Source of the DNA: Pedobacter cryoconitis
Lineage (GTDB): Bacteria; Bacteroidota; Bacteroidia; Sphingobacteriales; Sphingobacteriaceae
DNA length: 64,000 bases
Direction: 5' to 3'
Assembly (NCBI RefSeq): GCF_003259615.1
Contig: NZ_QLLR01000017.1
Location: 54,362 to 118,361, forward strand
The notes under the pieces were generated by a model that did not search any database, was not told the DNA's origin, and worked only from the letters and a program-made list of their open reading frames with translations. Within the stretch, counting starts at the first letter, position 1. Every line of letters starts with the position of its first letter. A program made the translations under genes and the position numbers. Shown in pieces: positions 62,789 through 64,000 of the stretch.

Positions 62789-63073
62789 ATGACAAAAGAA
62801 AACGACGAAATGATAGAGGGACAATTTTGTCCTGTGTGTAAGCAGGCAGTAGAAGTAGTATCATTACGCTATCCGGATTATGTGTGTAATGATTGCGTTT
62901 TGGCAGCAACTGATAAGCAGGGAAGGGAAGTCATATTTTATAACTCAGATGTATTCGGACATGGATGTGCCGGAAAGTACAGAGATAATGGAGAGGATTA
63001 CCTTTCGAATATTTGTTATATAAGGGGTATAGTATTTGAGGCGAATGAGGCCTATATGGGCTTCCGGTATTAA
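62789..63073 (+). CDS. Small zinc-ribbon-like hypothetical protein
   Basis: The 94-residue protein holds CPVC at residues 14-17 and CNDC at 33-36, which together form a likely zinc-ribbon site, followed by two more cysteines (GHGCAGKY and SNICYIRG). There is no signal peptide. An alternative ATG lies at 62810 (MIEGQF). I recall similar small cysteine proteins in other Bacteroidota but no assigned function. The four conserved cysteines make a real gene more likely than a chance frame. Confidence 0.6.
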   Translation: MTKENDEMIEGQFCPVCKQAVEVVSLRYPDYVCNDCVLAATDKQGREVIFYNSDVFGHGCAGKYRDNGEDYLSNICYIRGIVFEANEAYMGFRY

Positions 63074-63120
63074 AAAACCAATAAGCTTTCCAGGGTCATA
63101 AGGGGCATCAATATCATTAA

Positions 63121-63193
63121 TTAATCAGGAGCCTATCAATAATTATATCGGCAGGGGTGTCAATAGTATATCATTTGATAAACTCCTGATTAA
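63121..63193. repeat. Spaced inverted repeat
   Basis: TTAATCAGGAG (63121-63131) and CTCCTGATTAA (63183-63193) are perfect 11-bp inverted arms with a 51-base spacer between two small genes. It may form a weak terminator or be a relic of an insertion. Confidence 0.5.
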
Positions 63194-63209
63194 GTTGAGG
63201 GTTTAATAT

Positions 63210-63485
63210 TTAATAACCTTGTATGTATTTGTAAATTAAAACTGCAGCGGCAATAACTCCCCAAATGACACCCCAATATTGCAGGGGAATAAAATAAAGA
63301 TCATGAACTGACTTTCTGTTTAATCGTAGTCCGGTTATATAAACCAGGGGTGCTGAGCATAAAAGACAGTAAAGGAATAGTTCAAGTCCTGCATTTCCAT
63401 TTTTGCCAAAGAAGAATATACCAATCAGAATAGTAGCAACAGGAATCAGGAGCGCCAGGGGGCCCCAGCCTTTGTAGATAATCAT
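63210..63485 (-). CDS. Small hypothetical membrane protein
   Basis: This 91-residue protein has about three hydrophobic spans (near residues 8-26, 34-53 and 67-88), so it is probably an inner-membrane protein. I do not recognise a family. It lies between a spaced inverted repeat and another small minus-strand gene; no function is proposed. Confidence 0.45.
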   Translation of the reverse strand: MIIYKGWGPLALLIPVATILIGIFFFGKNGNAGLELFLYCLLCSAPLVYITGLRLNRKSVHDLYFIPLQYWGVIWGVIAAAVLIYKYIQGY

Positions 63486-63561
63486 ATTATTGAATCAGTT
63501 ATAGAGGTAATTTTAATTTGTTTAGTTATAAGCTGTTTGATTATATAGATGGTTTGCTTTG

Positions 63562-63936
63562 TTAATCCTTCGAGTTTATCAACTTGTCCAGTAGGGAAAC
63601 GAAGCTTTTTCCGCTAAAGATTCCATTTGTAGCAGTGCTGAAGACTACCTTGTTTTCTTTATTATGTAAGCTGATTTGACTAATCCAGCTATTTACAGCA
63701 AAGTGGTTCAGGTCAGCTATCATGAGTTTTGTTGAATCGATGATCAGGTGATCCTTAGTCACGATAATTTCTTTGGGCTGAACATTTAAGAAGGATTGTG
63801 TACCAGTAGCAAATAGCTTTTTGCCCAATGCAGTATCATAATTGATATATTGAAAAGTAAGACTCTTATTCGCTTCCAACTCTCTTAGTGCTTTAGGTAC
63901 ATATAAAACCTGGAATTGCAACATTAAAGTTGACAT
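63562..63936 (-). CDS. Hypothetical protein, possibly truncated at its N-terminus
   Basis: The 124-residue product has beta-rich sequence such as KEIIVTKDHLIIDSTKLMIADLN and ends with SFVSLLDKLINSKD. It is not recognised. Its start codon lies four bases after the stop of a transposase-like fragment, and the first residues could lie in the end of an insertion sequence. It may therefore be the 3' part of a gene cut by that element. Confidence 0.4.
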   Translation of the reverse strand: MSTLMLQFQVLYVPKALRELEANKSLTFQYINYDTALGKKLFATGTQSFLNVQPKEIIVTKDHLIIDSTKLMIADLNHFAVNSWISQISLHNKENKVVFSTATNGIFSGKSFVSLLDKLINSKD

Positions 63937-63940
63937 TTAG

Positions 63941-64000
63941 TTAAGCGGCAATATTTTGTTTATTTAAGTTTCTACCAAATTCTTCTGGGGACAAGTACCC
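63941..64000 (-). mobile_element. C-terminal end of an IS3-type transposase (partial)
   Basis: Reading in from the right edge on the minus strand gives GYLSPEEFGRNLNKQNIAA then stop. The YLSPEEF segment is typical of the end of IS3-family (IS150-like) integrase-type transposases. Just after the stop, minus-strand TGTCAAC (63935-63929) and a later TTCCAGG resemble the terminal inverted repeat motif of such elements. Only 19 residues are visible. Confidence 0.5.

Noticed and set aside
62510..62824. 104-residue minus-strand reading frame
   Set aside because: It overlaps the better supported zinc-ribbon gene, has no family pattern, and its composition does not look like a real protein.

Overview
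The window looks like a low-GC chromosome segment from a Bacteroidota bacterium, most likely of the Sphingobacteriaceae (Pedobacter-like). Three things support this: the order tuf, tRNA-Trp, secE, nusG, L11, L1, L10, L7/L12, rpoB, rpoC, DUF3467; repeated promoter motifs of the Bacteroidota type (TAnnTTTG); and a type IX secretion (T9SS) sorting domain plus a PorT-like protein. The taxonomic call is inference from gene content and order. No rRNA operon, prophage or CRISPR array was seen.

Layout. 1-12 kb holds the translation/transcription operon from the last codons of EF-Tu to rpoC and a DUF3467 gene, with hairpins inside the rplL-rpoB and rpoB-rpoC gaps. 12-18 kb is a mostly minus-strand housekeeping block: miaA, tRNA CCA-adding enzyme, threonylcarbamoyl-AMP synthase, a glycosyltransferase and dapD, then a plus-strand S4 protein. 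18-27 kb holds a lipoprotein form of OmpH, gyrB with a perfect DnaA box in its promoter, a Usp-like/bestrophin operon preceded by helically phased repeats, a two-component system, a retropepsin-like protease, malate dehydrogenase and a lipocalin. 27-32 kb is dnaE, with a fused proofreading exonuclease domain, and trxA.

32-41 kb holds a membrane protein and a DUF58 protein, an ECF sigma / putative anti-sigma / Spy-like cluster, a transketolase split over two genes with a palindrome over its promoter, a peroxiredoxin, an M23 peptidase, an FAH-family protein and a very small T9SS CTD protein. 41-44 kb holds an outer-membrane barrel, an S41 protease and a small graveyard of DUF6266 and Fic fragments. 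44-53 kb holds an APC transporter, oligoendopeptidase F, a UbiA prenyltransferase, engB, ubiE/menG, porT, an SDR, a YqeY protein and an alpha/beta hydrolase. 53-61 kb is the envelope cluster CBS protein, nadK, DUF6089, uppS, bamA, two ompH/skp genes and murI. 61-64 kb is accessory: a 30-bp perfect inverted repeat, degenerate tandem repeats, a probable polysaccharide lyase, small hypothetical genes, and at the right edge what looks like the C-terminus of an IS3-type transposase.

Most of the window is ordinary core genome. The strongest unexplained signals are regulatory: the 11-bp-phased repeats beside the two-component system, the palindrome on the transketolase promoter, the DnaA box at gyrB, and a set of promoters so close to start codons that their transcripts may be leaderless. 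No clear undescribed multi-gene system was found.
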